DNA of 64,000 nt from Paractinoplanes rishiriensis (GTDB lineage Bacteria; Actinomycetota; Actinomycetes; Mycobacteriales; Micromonosporaceae): contig NZ_BOMV01000048.1 of NCBI RefSeq assembly GCF_016862375.1, positions 62,001 to 126,000 on the forward strand, in the 5' to 3' direction. The translations under genes and the position numbers were made by a program. Every line of letters begins with the position of its first letter. Positions within the stretch are counted from its first letter, which is position 1. Below the pieces are notes generated by a model. It searched no databases and was not told the DNA's origin. It was given only the letters and a program-made list of their open reading frames with translations. Positions 17,469 to 25,037 of this stretch are shown here, in pieces.

Positions 17469-17999
17469 GTGGCCGAGACGCTTTACGCCACCCTGCACAC
17501 CAACCATGGGCCGATCCGGGTCCAGCTGTTCCCGGATCACGCCCCGGAGACCGTGCGCAACTTCGTGGGGCTCGCCGAGGGCACGAAGGACTACGTCGAC
17601 CCGCGGACCGGTCAGCCGGGCAACGGGCCGTACTACGACGGCACCATCTCGCACCGGGTGATCGCCGGCTTCATGGTCCAGATGGGCGACCCGACCGGCA
17701 CCGGCCGGGGCGGCCCGGGCTTCCAGTTCGGCGACGAGTTCCACCCGGCGCTGGCGTTCGACCGTCCGTACCTGCTCGCCATGGCGAACGCGGGCCCGGG
17801 CACCAACGGCTCGCAGTTCTTCATCACGGTCGGCCCGACCCCGCACCTGAACCGCCGGCACACCATCTTCGGCCAGGTCGCCGACGAGGAGTCGGCCAAG
17901 GTCGTGGACTCGATCGCGACCACCAAGACCGGCCCGGGTGACCGGCCGATCGAGGACGTCGTCATCGAGCGCGTGCAGATCGACCGGGTGGCCGGCTGA
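17469..17999 (+). CDS. Cyclophilin-type peptidyl-prolyl isomerase
   Basis: 176-aa cytosolic PPIase that accelerates prolyl cis-trans isomerisation. Cyclophilin landmarks are present: YYDGTISHRVIAGFMVQMGDPTGTG spread over the catalytic region, GFQFGDEFHP, LLAMANAGPGTNGSQFFITVGPTPHLN and HTIFGQV. GTG 17469 is preferred because AGGAG lies 5 nt upstream and the protein then begins directly with AETLYATLHTN. The in-frame ATG at 17398 would add 24 residues with no homology-like content. Confidence 0.94.
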   Translation: MAETLYATLHTNHGPIRVQLFPDHAPETVRNFVGLAEGTKDYVDPRTGQPGNGPYYDGTISHRVIAGFMVQMGDPTGTGRGGPGFQFGDEFHPALAFDRPYLLAMANAGPGTNGSQFFITVGPTPHLNRRHTIFGQVADEESAKVVDSIATTKTGPGDRPIEDVVIERVQIDRVAG

Positions 18000-18013
18000 C
18001 GTACCTTTGATGC

Positions 18014-18922
18014 ATGAGTGAGGCTCCCTCGACGGCTCCGGTCTGCTACCGCCATCCGTCGCGGGAGACCTACATCCGGTGCACCCGCTGCGAACGGCCG
18101 ATCTGCCCCGACTGCATGCACGAGGCCTCGGTCGGTCACCAGTGCCCGGAATGCGTCGCCGAGGGCAAAAAGAGCCAGCGGCCGGCGCGGACAGCCTTCG
18201 GTGGCAGCCGCGCCGGCCGGGCCGGCTATGTGACCCGCACGCTGCTCGGCATCAACATCGCCGTGATGGTGCTGTCGGCGATCGTCGGCGGCTCGCGGGC
18301 GATGGCCGGCTCCGGCGGGTGGTTCGGTCTGATGGGCTCCGGCACCGAGGTCACCCGATGGGGTGAGGTACTGGGGTATGCACCGTACGTGCTCGGCGGC
18401 GAGGTGCACGGCATCGCGGCCGGCGAGTGGTGGCGGCTGTTCACCGCCATGTTCCTGCACTACGGCCTGCTGCACCTGCTGCTCAACTCGATGCTGCTCT
18501 GGCAGCTGGGCAACTACCTCGAGGAAAAGCTGGGCCCGCTCCGGTTCCTGGTCCTCTATCTGCTGGCCGGTCTCGGCGGCAACGTCGCGGCGTACGTCTT
18601 CACCGCCCCCAACCAGCCGGCGGCCGGCTCCTCCACCGCGATCTTCGGCCTGGTGATGGCCATGTTCGTGATCAACCGGCGCCTCAAGCTGGACATCAGC
18701 GCGCTGATCCCGCTGCTGGTGGTCAACCTGCTCTTCACCTTCACGATCCCGAACATCTCGGTGGCCGGGCACCTGGGCGGGCTGGTGGTGGGCGGCGTGG
18801 TCGCGCTGGTGCTGGCGTACGCCCCGGCCGGTCGCCGCACCATGGTGCAGGCCGTCGGGTGCTCCGCCGTCTTCGTCTTCCTGATCGTGGTGGCCGCCCT
18901 GCGTACCGCCGCCCTTCTCTAA
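18014..18922 (+). CDS. Rhomboid-family intramembrane serine protease with N-terminal zinc-binding module
   Basis: 302-aa membrane protease. Residues 10-55 carry a B-box-like Cys/His cluster (CYRHPSRETYIRCTRC...CPDCMHEASVGHQCPEC). Six helices follow, with WWRLFTAMFLHYGLLHLLLN (conserved HxxxxHxxxN region), catalytic GSSTAIFG (Ser in helix 4) and VAGHLGGLVVG (His in helix 6). This zinc-module architecture is the usual actinobacterial rhomboid type. ATG 18014 follows TACCTT by 6 nt, so the mRNA is probably leaderless. It lies 14 nt after the cyclophilin stop. Confidence 0.92.
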   Translation: MSEAPSTAPVCYRHPSRETYIRCTRCERPICPDCMHEASVGHQCPECVAEGKKSQRPARTAFGGSRAGRAGYVTRTLLGINIAVMVLSAIVGGSRAMAGSGGWFGLMGSGTEVTRWGEVLGYAPYVLGGEVHGIAAGEWWRLFTAMFLHYGLLHLLLNSMLLWQLGNYLEEKLGPLRFLVLYLLAGLGGNVAAYVFTAPNQPAAGSSTAIFGLVMAMFVINRRLKLDISALIPLLVVNLLFTFTIPNISVAGHLGGLVVGGVVALVLAYAPAGRRTMVQAVGCSAVFVFLIVVAALRTAALL

Positions 18923-18935
18923 GGCGAGCCCTTCT

Positions 18936-19355
18936 TCAAAGCGAGGTCAGCCGCAGGTCGGCGAGTTCGGCGGCGACATCCTCCGGCAGCGCCCCCAACT
19001 CGTGCGCGCTGAACAGATAGATCGAGTCGCCGGCGTCGAGTTCCAGCAGTTCGCTGCGCAGGCCGCGGTGGGTGCGGCGGTCCACGCGTACCCGCTCCAC
19101 CTGAGGCCAGGGCAGATGCCGGCGCCGGGCGAACCCGGTGATCACGGTGACGCCGGTGCTGTCCGCCGCGAGGCGGACCGGCGCGATCAGGTCGCGCACC
19201 GCCCACACGATCAGCGCGACCGCGGCGACGGCGGCCAGGACCCAGCGCACCGGATCGCGCCCGCTGAAGGCCACGGCCAGGACGATCACGGCGACTGCAC
19301 CCATCAGCTTGGTGACCGGAAGGACCGGCTTGATACGCCACTGCATGCGAAACAT
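18936..19355 (-). CDS. PH-domain membrane protein
   Basis: 139-aa protein with two closely spaced N-terminal membrane helices (LMGAVAVIVLAVAF and WVLAAVAAVALIVWAV) followed by a bacterial PH-like domain (GVTVITGFARRRHLPWPQVERVRV...ELLELDAGDSIYLF). Such proteins are common and uncharacterised in actinobacteria. ATG 19355 or 19346 are both possible; neither has a Shine-Dalgarno sequence. It is divergent from the thiolase gene across 27 nt. Confidence 0.72.
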   Translation of the reverse strand: MFRMQWRIKPVLPVTKLMGAVAVIVLAVAFSGRDPVRWVLAAVAAVALIVWAVRDLIAPVRLAADSTGVTVITGFARRRHLPWPQVERVRVDRRTHRGLRSELLELDAGDSIYLFSAHELGALPEDVAAELADLRLTSL

Positions 19356-19370
19356 GATGGCATTTCGGGC

Positions 19371-19376
19371 TACCGT
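19371..19376 (+). promoter_or_regulatory. -10 box of a leaderless thiolase gene
   Basis: TACCGT ends 6 nt before the ATG at 19383, and there is no Shine-Dalgarno sequence. Confidence 0.5.
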
Positions 19377-19382
19377 CGGAAC

Positions 19383-20513
19383 ATGCGCGATGCGGTGATC
19401 GTCGGCGCCGTCCGAACCCCGGTCGGCCGGCGTAAGGGTGGCCTGGCCGAGATCCATCCGGTGGCGCTCTCCGCGCACGTGCTGCGCGCACTCGCCGAGC
19501 GCAGCGGGTTCGAGCCGGCCGAGGTCGAGGACGTGATCTGGGGCTGCGTGTCGCAGGTCGGCGAGCAGTCCTGGAACGTGGCCCGCAACGCGGTGCTCGC
19601 GGCCGGCTGGCCCGAGACGGTGCCCGGCACCACGCTCGACCGGCAGTGCGGGTCCAGCCAGCAGGCGCTGCACTTCGCGGCCGCGACCGTGCTCGCCGGG
19701 CACGCCGACCTGGTGGTGGCCGGCGGCGTCGAGTCGATGACCCGGGTGCCGATGGGCTCCAGCGCGATCGGCCAGGACCCGTACGGCGCCGCGATCCGGG
19801 AACGCTACGGGGTGACCTCGTTCGACCAGGGCGTCGGCGCCGAGATGGTGGCCGAGCGGTGGCAGCTGTCCCGTGCCCGGCTCGACGACTATTCGCTGGC
19901 CAGTCACGCGGCGGCGGTCCGGGCGCAGGACGCCGGCGAGTTCGACGCCGAGATCGAGCCGATCGCCGGGGTCAAAATCGATGAGGGGGTACGCCGCGAC
20001 ACGTCCCGGGAAAAGCTGGCCGGCCTCAAGGCGCCGTTCAAGACGGGCGGCGTGGTCACCGCCGGGTCGGCGTCACAGATTTCGGACGGTGCCGCGGCGC
20101 TCGCGGTCACCACGTCCGAGCACGCGGCGGCGCGCGGCCTGCGTCCGCTGGCCCGGGTGCACACCGCGGTGGTGGCCGCCGACGACCCGGTGATCGTGCT
20201 GACCGCGCCCATCCCGGCCACTGCCAAGGCGTTACGCAAGGCGGGTCTCACCCTGAGCGACATTGGGGTGTACGAGGTGAACGAGGCGTTCGCGCCGGTG
20301 CCGCTGGCCTGGCTCGCGGAGACGGGTGCCGACCCGGCCCGGCTCAACCCGAGGGGCGGGGCGATCGCGCTGGGTCACCCGCTCGGCGCCTCGGGCGCGC
20401 GCATCATGACCACGATGGTGCACCACATGCGACAGACCGGCACCAGGTACGGGCTGCAGACCATGTGCGAAGGCGCCGGAATGGCCAACGCAACAATTGT
20501 CGAGCTTCTGTAA
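19383..20513 (+). CDS. Acetyl-CoA C-acyltransferase (thiolase)
   Basis: 376-aa thiolase acting in fatty-acid beta-oxidation or acetoacetyl-CoA formation. The acyl-accepting Cys is in LDRQCGSSQQAL, the His in NEAFAPVPLAW and GGAIALGHPLGASGAR, and the C-terminal Cys in TMCEGAGMANAT. The length is slightly below the usual 390, with a short loop domain. It is a single-gene unit with no HAD or enoyl-CoA hydratase beside it, so the chain length preference is open. Confidence 0.93.
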   Translation: MRDAVIVGAVRTPVGRRKGGLAEIHPVALSAHVLRALAERSGFEPAEVEDVIWGCVSQVGEQSWNVARNAVLAAGWPETVPGTTLDRQCGSSQQALHFAAATVLAGHADLVVAGGVESMTRVPMGSSAIGQDPYGAAIRERYGVTSFDQGVGAEMVAERWQLSRARLDDYSLASHAAAVRAQDAGEFDAEIEPIAGVKIDEGVRRDTSREKLAGLKAPFKTGGVVTAGSASQISDGAAALAVTTSEHAAARGLRPLARVHTAVVAADDPVIVLTAPIPATAKALRKAGLTLSDIGVYEVNEAFAPVPLAWLAETGADPARLNPRGGAIALGHPLGASGARIMTTMVHHMRQTGTRYGLQTMCEGAGMANATIVELL

Positions 20514-20571
20514 TTTGACATTCATCGCCCGGTGGCCGATGCTTCCCCGCCCGGCCACCGTTAAACGCCAC

Positions 20572-21009
20572 ATGGACGTGTTCTCCCGTACGTTCCTCCC
20601 CGCCGCCGCCGAAGCCGGTGTGGCCATCCCCACCGTGAGCCGGCACATGCCGATCTTCCGCCGCTGCGTCGAGCCGGACGACACCACCGTGCTGGTGAGC
20701 CGCTGTTACCGCCCGGACGCCCCGCTTTCCGGCGAGTTCATCCTCCTGCTGACCCGGCGCCGGCTGGTGGTCACCCAGGAGACCAAGGTGTTCCACCGGC
20801 TCCGGCTGCATCTGAACGCCAACCTGCGGCACCTCAGCAACGTCACCTGGAACCCGGACGCCACCCGCTCGGCAGTCGAGGTCACGGCGACCGCGGTGGA
20901 CGGGGTGCGCGAGCGGTTCCGGCTGCGGCTGGCCGAGCCGGAGGCCGTCTGGCGCTTCGACTCGCTGCTCCAGCACGTGTTCCGGTCGCCGCGCGCCGCC
21001 GTCGCCTAA
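20572..21009 (+). CDS. Conserved hypothetical protein (possible PH-like fold)
   Basis: 145 aa, no signal peptide or helix. The pattern of short beta stretches (DDTTVLVSRCYRPD, GEFILLLTRRRLVVTQETKVF, SAVEVTATAVDGVRERFRLRL) with a final amphipathic helix (WRFDSLLQHVF) looks like a PH-type domain, but this is inference. ATG 20572 is chosen because upstream codons look noncoding. It converges with the transketolase genes, and the two stop codons overlap. Confidence 0.6.
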   Translation: MDVFSRTFLPAAAEAGVAIPTVSRHMPIFRRCVEPDDTTVLVSRCYRPDAPLSGEFILLLTRRRLVVTQETKVFHRLRLHLNANLRHLSNVTWNPDATRSAVEVTATAVDGVRERFRLRLAEPEAVWRFDSLLQHVFRSPRAAVA

Positions 21010-21875
21010 AGGAACGCGTCGATCGACGCCCGCAGGCCGGCCGGATCCAGGCCGTGCGCCCGCGCGTGGTCCCGCCAGGTGCCGTAGCGGCGAATCTCGG
21101 CCCGGCCGACGCCCAGGTGCAGTGCCCGGTGCGGCCGGCCGGCGAGCGCGTCGGAAACCTGCCGGGCCGACGTGCCGGCCAGGTACGGCTCGACCACGAC
21201 GATCTCGCTCTCGGTGATCTGGCGCAGGCCCTCGGCGTCCAGCGGCCGCGGGGTGTTCGTGTAGGCGACCGTGACGTCCAGGCCGCGGGTGGCCTCCAGC
21301 ACGGGGTCGAGCATCGGGCCGACCGCCAGCACGAGCGGTCCGCCCCGGCGCAGCACCCGCAGGCGGCCGCTGTCCGGATAGGCCCGGTCGTTCTCCTGCA
21401 CGCTGAGGCGTACATAGACCCGGTCGTCATGCCGGGCCGCCGCGCGCAGCAGGGGCGGTACCTCGTCGTGGTGGCCGGGCACGTGCACGGTCCAGTGGTC
21501 GAGGGTGTCCAGCAGAGCCACGTCGCCCGGCGACTGGTGGGTGTAGCCCGCGGACGCGCCGTCGTACGAGGCCCCGATGCTGACCAGCACCGCACCCGCG
21601 TCCTGGTGGCCGAGGTCCAGCTTGATCTGCTCGTAGGCCCGGTCGACCACGAACGGCGCATAGGAGTGCACGTACGGGCGCAGCCCGGTGAGCGCCAGCC
21701 CGCCGGCCACCCCGGTCATCAGCTGCTCGCGGATGCCGACGTTGAGCACCCGGTCGGGATGCCGCCGCATGGCCGGCACGAACGCGTCGGCCGAGATGTC
21801 GGCCAGCACCAGCGCGGTCCGCGGGTCCTCGGCCAGCAGTTCGGTGGTGGCGGCCACGAATGTCTCGCGCATCAT
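21006..21875 (-). CDS. Transketolase C-terminal-half protein (pyrimidine-binding subunit)
   Basis: 289-aa second half of a split transketolase: pyrimidine-binding domain from about residue 3 (ETFVAATTELLAEDPRTALVLADIS, VGIREQLMTGVAGGLALTG with the catalytic Glu, SYAPFVVDRAYEQIKLDL) and C-terminal domain (GGPLVLAVGPMLDPVLEA...EIVVVEPYLAG). It follows the partner gene after 5 nt, with GGAG near the start. Split transketolases like this often serve sugar or secondary-metabolite pathways rather than the main pentose phosphate pathway. The substrate is unknown. Confidence 0.87.
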   Translation of the reverse strand: MMRETFVAATTELLAEDPRTALVLADISADAFVPAMRRHPDRVLNVGIREQLMTGVAGGLALTGLRPYVHSYAPFVVDRAYEQIKLDLGHQDAGAVLVSIGASYDGASAGYTHQSPGDVALLDTLDHWTVHVPGHHDEVPPLLRAAARHDDRVYVRLSVQENDRAYPDSGRLRVLRRGGPLVLAVGPMLDPVLEATRGLDVTVAYTNTPRPLDAEGLRQITESEIVVVEPYLAGTSARQVSDALAGRPHRALHLGVGRAEIRRYGTWRDHARAHGLDPAGLRASIDAFL

Positions 21876-21880
21876 GCCGG

Positions 21881-22564
21881 TCAGCTCCACTTCGGTTCGA
21901 CGGTGGCCACGACCAGGTTGGGCCGGTCGTGGTGGCGCCTGGCCAGCGCCCGTTCGATCTGATCGCGGTCGCGTCCGTCCACCACGGACACCACCCAGTC
22001 CGGGAAGCGGGCCGGGATGCCACCCGGCCAGCCGTGCGTCGCCGACTGGTTGTCGATCACGATGGCGGTCAGCGGCAGCCGGATCGCCGCCGCGTACGCG
22101 ATCGCCTCGTGGTTGCTGCCCTCGTCCAGTTCCGCGTCGCCGAGCAGGACGAACGTGCGGGTGCCGAGGAGGCCCTGGGCGCGCAGGCCGAGCGCCACAC
22201 CGACCCCGATGCCGAGACCGTGCCCCAGCGAGCCGGTGCCGATCTCGACGCCCGGGATGCGGATCCGGTCCGGGTGGTGGCCGAGCGGGCTGTCCCAGCC
22301 GCCCAGGTCGTCGAGCCACTCCACCGGGATGAAGCCCTTGGCGGCCAGCACCGCGTAGTAGGCGGCCGGCCCGTGGCCCTTGGAGAGCAGGAAGCGGTCA
22401 CGGTCCGGTGCGTCGACGCTCTCCGGGCTGATCCGCAGTATTCGGTCGTAGAGCACCCACAGCACGTCGAGCGTCGAGTTGGCGCTGGGCAGGTGCTTTT
22501 CGTCACCGGTCAGCCGCCGGAGCAGCGGTTCAAGCCGGTCGGTCCGGTTCGCGGTAAGAGTCAT
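21881..22564 (-). CDS. Transketolase N-terminal-half protein (TPP-binding subunit)
   Basis: 227-aa first half of a split transketolase with FLLSKGHGPAAYYAVL, GSLGHGLGIGVGVALGLRAQG and the TPP/Mg site as GDAELDEGSNHEAIAYA...IVIDNQS. The usual GDG of the motif reads GDA here; the family norm is GDG-x(about 26)-N. ATG 22564 is taken as start; the ORF extends to 22591. It runs divergently from a SoxR-type regulator only 45 nt away, with a dyad between them, so redox control of the pair is possible. Confidence 0.87.
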   Translation of the reverse strand: MTLTANRTDRLEPLLRRLTGDEKHLPSANSTLDVLWVLYDRILRISPESVDAPDRDRFLLSKGHGPAAYYAVLAAKGFIPVEWLDDLGGWDSPLGHHPDRIRIPGVEIGTGSLGHGLGIGVGVALGLRAQGLLGTRTFVLLGDAELDEGSNHEAIAYAAAIRLPLTAIVIDNQSATHGWPGGIPARFPDWVVSVVDGRDRDQIERALARRHHDRPNLVVATVEPKWS

Positions 22565-22571
22565 GCGGATA

Positions 22572-22600
22572 GGCTGCAAGTTAAAGTTCACTTCAGCTCA
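22572..22600. promoter_or_regulatory. Candidate SoxR/MerR-type operator
   Basis: An imperfect dyad (AAGTTAAA / GTTCACTT, 6 of 8 arm positions matching) lies in the spacer between soxR and the transketolase genes. Read on the minus strand it falls between TTGAGC and CAGCCT hexamers with 19-nt spacing, as MerR-family activator promoters require. The left half CAAGTTAA also appears in the known enterobacterial soxS operator. Confidence 0.35.
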
Positions 22601-22609
22601 AGGGTGCGG

Positions 22610-23044
22610 ATGGAGACTCTCGCCATAGGCGACTTCGCGGCGCGCAGCGGTGTCGCCCCCTCGGCCCTGCGCTTCTACGAGCGCGAGGGCCTGATCAGAT
22701 CCACCCGGACCGGCGGAAACCAGCGGCGGTACGAGCGGTCCGAACTGCGCCGGGTGGCCTTCATCAAGATCGCCCAGCAGGTCGGGGTGTCGCTCGACGA
22801 GATCCGGTCGGCGCTGGCCCAACTGCCCGAGAACCGCACCCCGACCAAGGCCGACTGGGCCCGGCTCTCCGCACACTGGCGCCGCAACCTGGACGACCGG
22901 ATCGCGCTGCTGGAACGGCTGCGCGACCAGCTCACCGGCTGCATCGGCTGCGGCTGCCTGTCGCTCCAGCGCTGCCACCTGATCAACCCGTCCGACCAGC
23001 TAGCCGAGCTGGGCGCCGGCCCACAGGCGTTCCTCAACCCGTGA
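22610..23044 (+). CDS. soxR: SoxR redox-sensing MerR-family regulator
   Basis: 144-aa MerR-type activator: HTH IGDFAARSGVAPSALRFYEREGLI, wing GGNQRRYERSELRRV, a dimerisation helix and the [2Fe-2S] ligand set CIGCGCLSLQRC (C-x2-C-x-C-x5-C) that defines SoxR. Oxidation of the cluster by redox-cycling compounds switches the promoter. A GTG six bases upstream (22604) is an alternative start. The neighbouring divergent transketolase pair is a candidate target; actinobacterial SoxR usually controls enzymes that act on endogenous redox-active metabolites. Confidence 0.92.
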   Translation: METLAIGDFAARSGVAPSALRFYEREGLIRSTRTGGNQRRYERSELRRVAFIKIAQQVGVSLDEIRSALAQLPENRTPTKADWARLSAHWRRNLDDRIALLERLRDQLTGCIGCGCLSLQRCHLINPSDQLAELGAGPQAFLNP

Positions 23045-23126
23045 CCTGACGGTGATCCACGGGGCTGCCGTGCAGTGACTCCACTCGATAAGGTGTCGCG
23101 GCTGTCAACCACGGGGAGTTCTCGTC

Positions 23127-24431
23127 ATGAAGTTGTTGATGCGCGCGGCGGCCGCCGCAGCGTCCGTCGTCGCATTCGCGGTTCCGGCCCCGGCGCAGGC
23201 CGCACCTACATCCGTGACCTTGGCGGCGGTGACTGAACTCAACGCCGCCGGCAAGCCGGTCGCCTACCCGGTCAAGCCGGGCGAAACCGGCAAGGCTGTG
23301 CTGGGCGTCGTCAACCTCGCCGACGAGCCGCTAGCCGGCGTCGTGGTGGAAGTGCGCGTGCTCAACGACATGGACCTTCCGCGGGTCTACACCAACTGCC
23401 AGTACTACGTGGACGCCAACGTCGAGGGCGCCTGGTGCGAGTTCGACCGCGAACTGGTCAAGGGCGAAACGGTCGCGACCGACTTCGCGGTGGCCGCCGC
23501 GCCGTCCGCCGATCCGGCCAACTGGTCCCGGGTCATCACCCGCTGGTTCCCGAAGTCCTACGCGGACGAGCGCGGCGGCATCGCCAAGCTGGCCGAGCTG
23601 GACAACGTCGGCGCCTCGAAGCCCGGTCCCGGCACGGGCGGCGGAGCCGTGACGCTGGCACCGAGACCGCTGCCGATCCCGGCCGCGCCCAGTGGAGTCG
23701 GCTTCACCGACCTCAAGCTGATGGTCACCAGGCTGGCCGCCCTGAACGCCCGCGACGCCGCCGGCAAGCCGCTCGTCTACCCGATCAGCCGGGGCGAGAC
23801 GATCGGCCTCAACCTGGGCGTGGCCAACCTCGGCACCGCACCCGCGGAGGGCGTGGTGCTCCGCGTCCGGGCCTACGACGACCTGGACCTACCCAGGCTG
23901 TTCACCAACTGCCAGTACTACGTGGACGCCAACCTGGAGGGCGCGTGGTGCGAGTTCCCCCAGACCGTCCCGGCCGACCGCAGCACGTACGCCCTGACGC
24001 AGTTCAAGGTGGCCGCCACCGCTGACGCCGAGGCCAAGACCACCAAGACCACGCAGGTCGAGTGGTTCCCCAAGGAGTGGTCCGACAGGCAGGGCGGCAT
24101 AGCCGAGATCGCCAAGAAGCACAGCGGCCAGGGCACCACTCCCGCCGCGGGCACCGAGTCGGCCCTGACCCTGACCCCCGCCGAGATGACCATCCCGGCC
24201 GAGACGAGCCACGCCATCTTCGTCCACACCAACCTGGTGACCACGCCGTCGTCACCCACCCCGGCGCCGTCGTCCTCCGGCCCGGCAATTGCGGCCCCCG
24301 GCACGCCCGAGGAACTCGTCATCACCGGCAGCGCAACCACCGCGGTGGTCGCCGTCGGCGGCGCGCTGGTGCTGGCCGGCGTCCTCGGCCTGGTGGTGGC
24401 CCGTCGGCGCCGCACAAGCTTCACCGCCTGA
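23127..24431 (+). CDS. Secreted, membrane-anchored tandem-repeat protein
   Basis: 434 aa. Signal peptide 1-26; two homologous repeats of about 150 residues (about 27-165 and 193-335), each with LNAAGKPVAYP-like start, NCQYYVDAN-x-EGAWCEF (Cys 91/104 and 262/275, likely disulfides) and WFPK-x-W/Y-x-D-x-x-GGIA end. A Pro/Ser linker precedes LVITG at 397-401, a hydrophobic helix and RRRR, resembling a sortase signal in which the usual Pro is Val. Function unknown; cell-surface or adhesion role is only a guess. GGGGAG lies 8 nt before the ATG. Confidence 0.75.
   Translation: MKLLMRAAAAAASVVAFAVPAPAQAAPTSVTLAAVTELNAAGKPVAYPVKPGETGKAVLGVVNLADEPLAGVVVEVRVLNDMDLPRVYTNCQYYVDANVEGAWCEFDRELVKGETVATDFAVAAAPSADPANWSRVITRWFPKSYADERGGIAKLAELDNVGASKPGPGTGGGAVTLAPRPLPIPAAPSGVGFTDLKLMVTRLAALNARDAAGKPLVYPISRGETIGLNLGVANLGTAPAEGVVLRVRAYDDLDLPRLFTNCQYYVDANLEGAWCEFPQTVPADRSTYALTQFKVAATADAEAKTTKTTQVEWFPKEWSDRQGGIAEIAKKHSGQGTTPAAGTESALTLTPAEMTIPAETSHAIFVHTNLVTTPSSPTPAPSSSGPAIAAPGTPEELVITGSATTAVVAVGGALVLAGVLGLVVARRRRTSFTA
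23391..23957 (+). repeat. Internal gene duplication, 54-bp near-identical core
   Basis: The segments 23391-23444 and 23904-23957 both encode TNCQYYVDAN-x-EGAWCEF and are almost identical at DNA level. They mark a duplicated domain inside the surface-protein gene. Confidence 0.8.
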
Positions 24432-24440
24432 CGCCCGACC

Positions 24441-24471
24441 TCAGCGCGCTGATCACCTCAGCGCGCTGAGC
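24441..24471. repeat. Paired palindromic repeats
   Basis: Two adjacent copies of tcagcgcgctga, each self-complementary, lie just after the surface-protein stop. They may form a tandem hairpin that ends transcription. The rest of 24432-24736 shows no gene. Confidence 0.4.
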
Positions 24472-24677
24472 GCGGCGGCATTCTCAACCGTCGCCGCCGA
24501 GGAACCGAAGGCAACGATGCGCCGAGCCGAGCCGGACGGCGCGGCTGGGGATCGCCGCCGCGCTCAGCAGGGGAGAGCACGGGGGGAGTAAGCCGAGCTT
24601 TGCCGCGTATTTGCCGCAGCGAGCGAGATCGAGTGGTCCGCCGCGAGATCGAATGACACTGACGGCTTAGCGAAGGC

Positions 24678-24718
24678 AACCCCCGCTGATCTGCGTTCGC
24701 GCAGGTCGGCGGGGGTTT
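24678..24718 (-). terminator. Hairpin downstream of tRNA-Ser
   Basis: Outer stem AACCCCCGC/GCGGGGGTT and inner stem CTGCG-TTCG-CGCAG form a strong hairpin. It begins about 18 nt past the 3' end of the minus-strand tRNA and is likely its terminator. Confidence 0.6.
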
Positions 24719-24736
24719 CTGCGATTCGTCGGGGAG

Positions 24737-24821
24737 CGGAGGGCGTGGGATTCGAACCCACGATGAGTTTCCCCATACCGGTTTTCAAGACCGGCGCCAT
24801 CGGCCACTAGGCGAGCCCTCC
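24737..24821 (-). tRNA. tRNA-Ser(TGA)
   Basis: Acceptor stem GGAGGGC/GCCCTCC with discriminator G, a long variable arm, T-arm GTGGG-TTCGAAT-CCCAC and anticodon loop CTTGAAA (anticodon TGA). No encoded CCA. Confidence 0.95.
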
Positions 24822-24949
24822 CGTGCTGCGGTCCCAGTTTGCCAGACCGCCTCCAGGCGTCGGCACGGCGTCTGCAACAAAACTTGAATTAAGCGCGTTA
24901 AAAGGTGGCTGGCCTGCGCAAACATGGCTGCAACGAGGGCGGACGGTGG

Positions 24950-24980
24950 TTGACAGCCGATCGACCTCGGTGTTTATTGT
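24950..24980 (+). promoter_or_regulatory. Promoter of the GH30 gene
   Basis: TTGACA at 24950-24955 is followed by TTTATT (17-nt spacing) or TATTGT (19-nt spacing) at 24973-24980. A TTAAGCGCGTTAA dyad at 24890-24902 lies just upstream and could be an operator for a sugar-responsive repressor (inference). Confidence 0.5.
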
Positions 24981-25037
24981 TCACTGTCTTACCAGTCCCG
25001 CCTATGGCCCCCACCTACGGCAAGGGAGTCCCCAACC

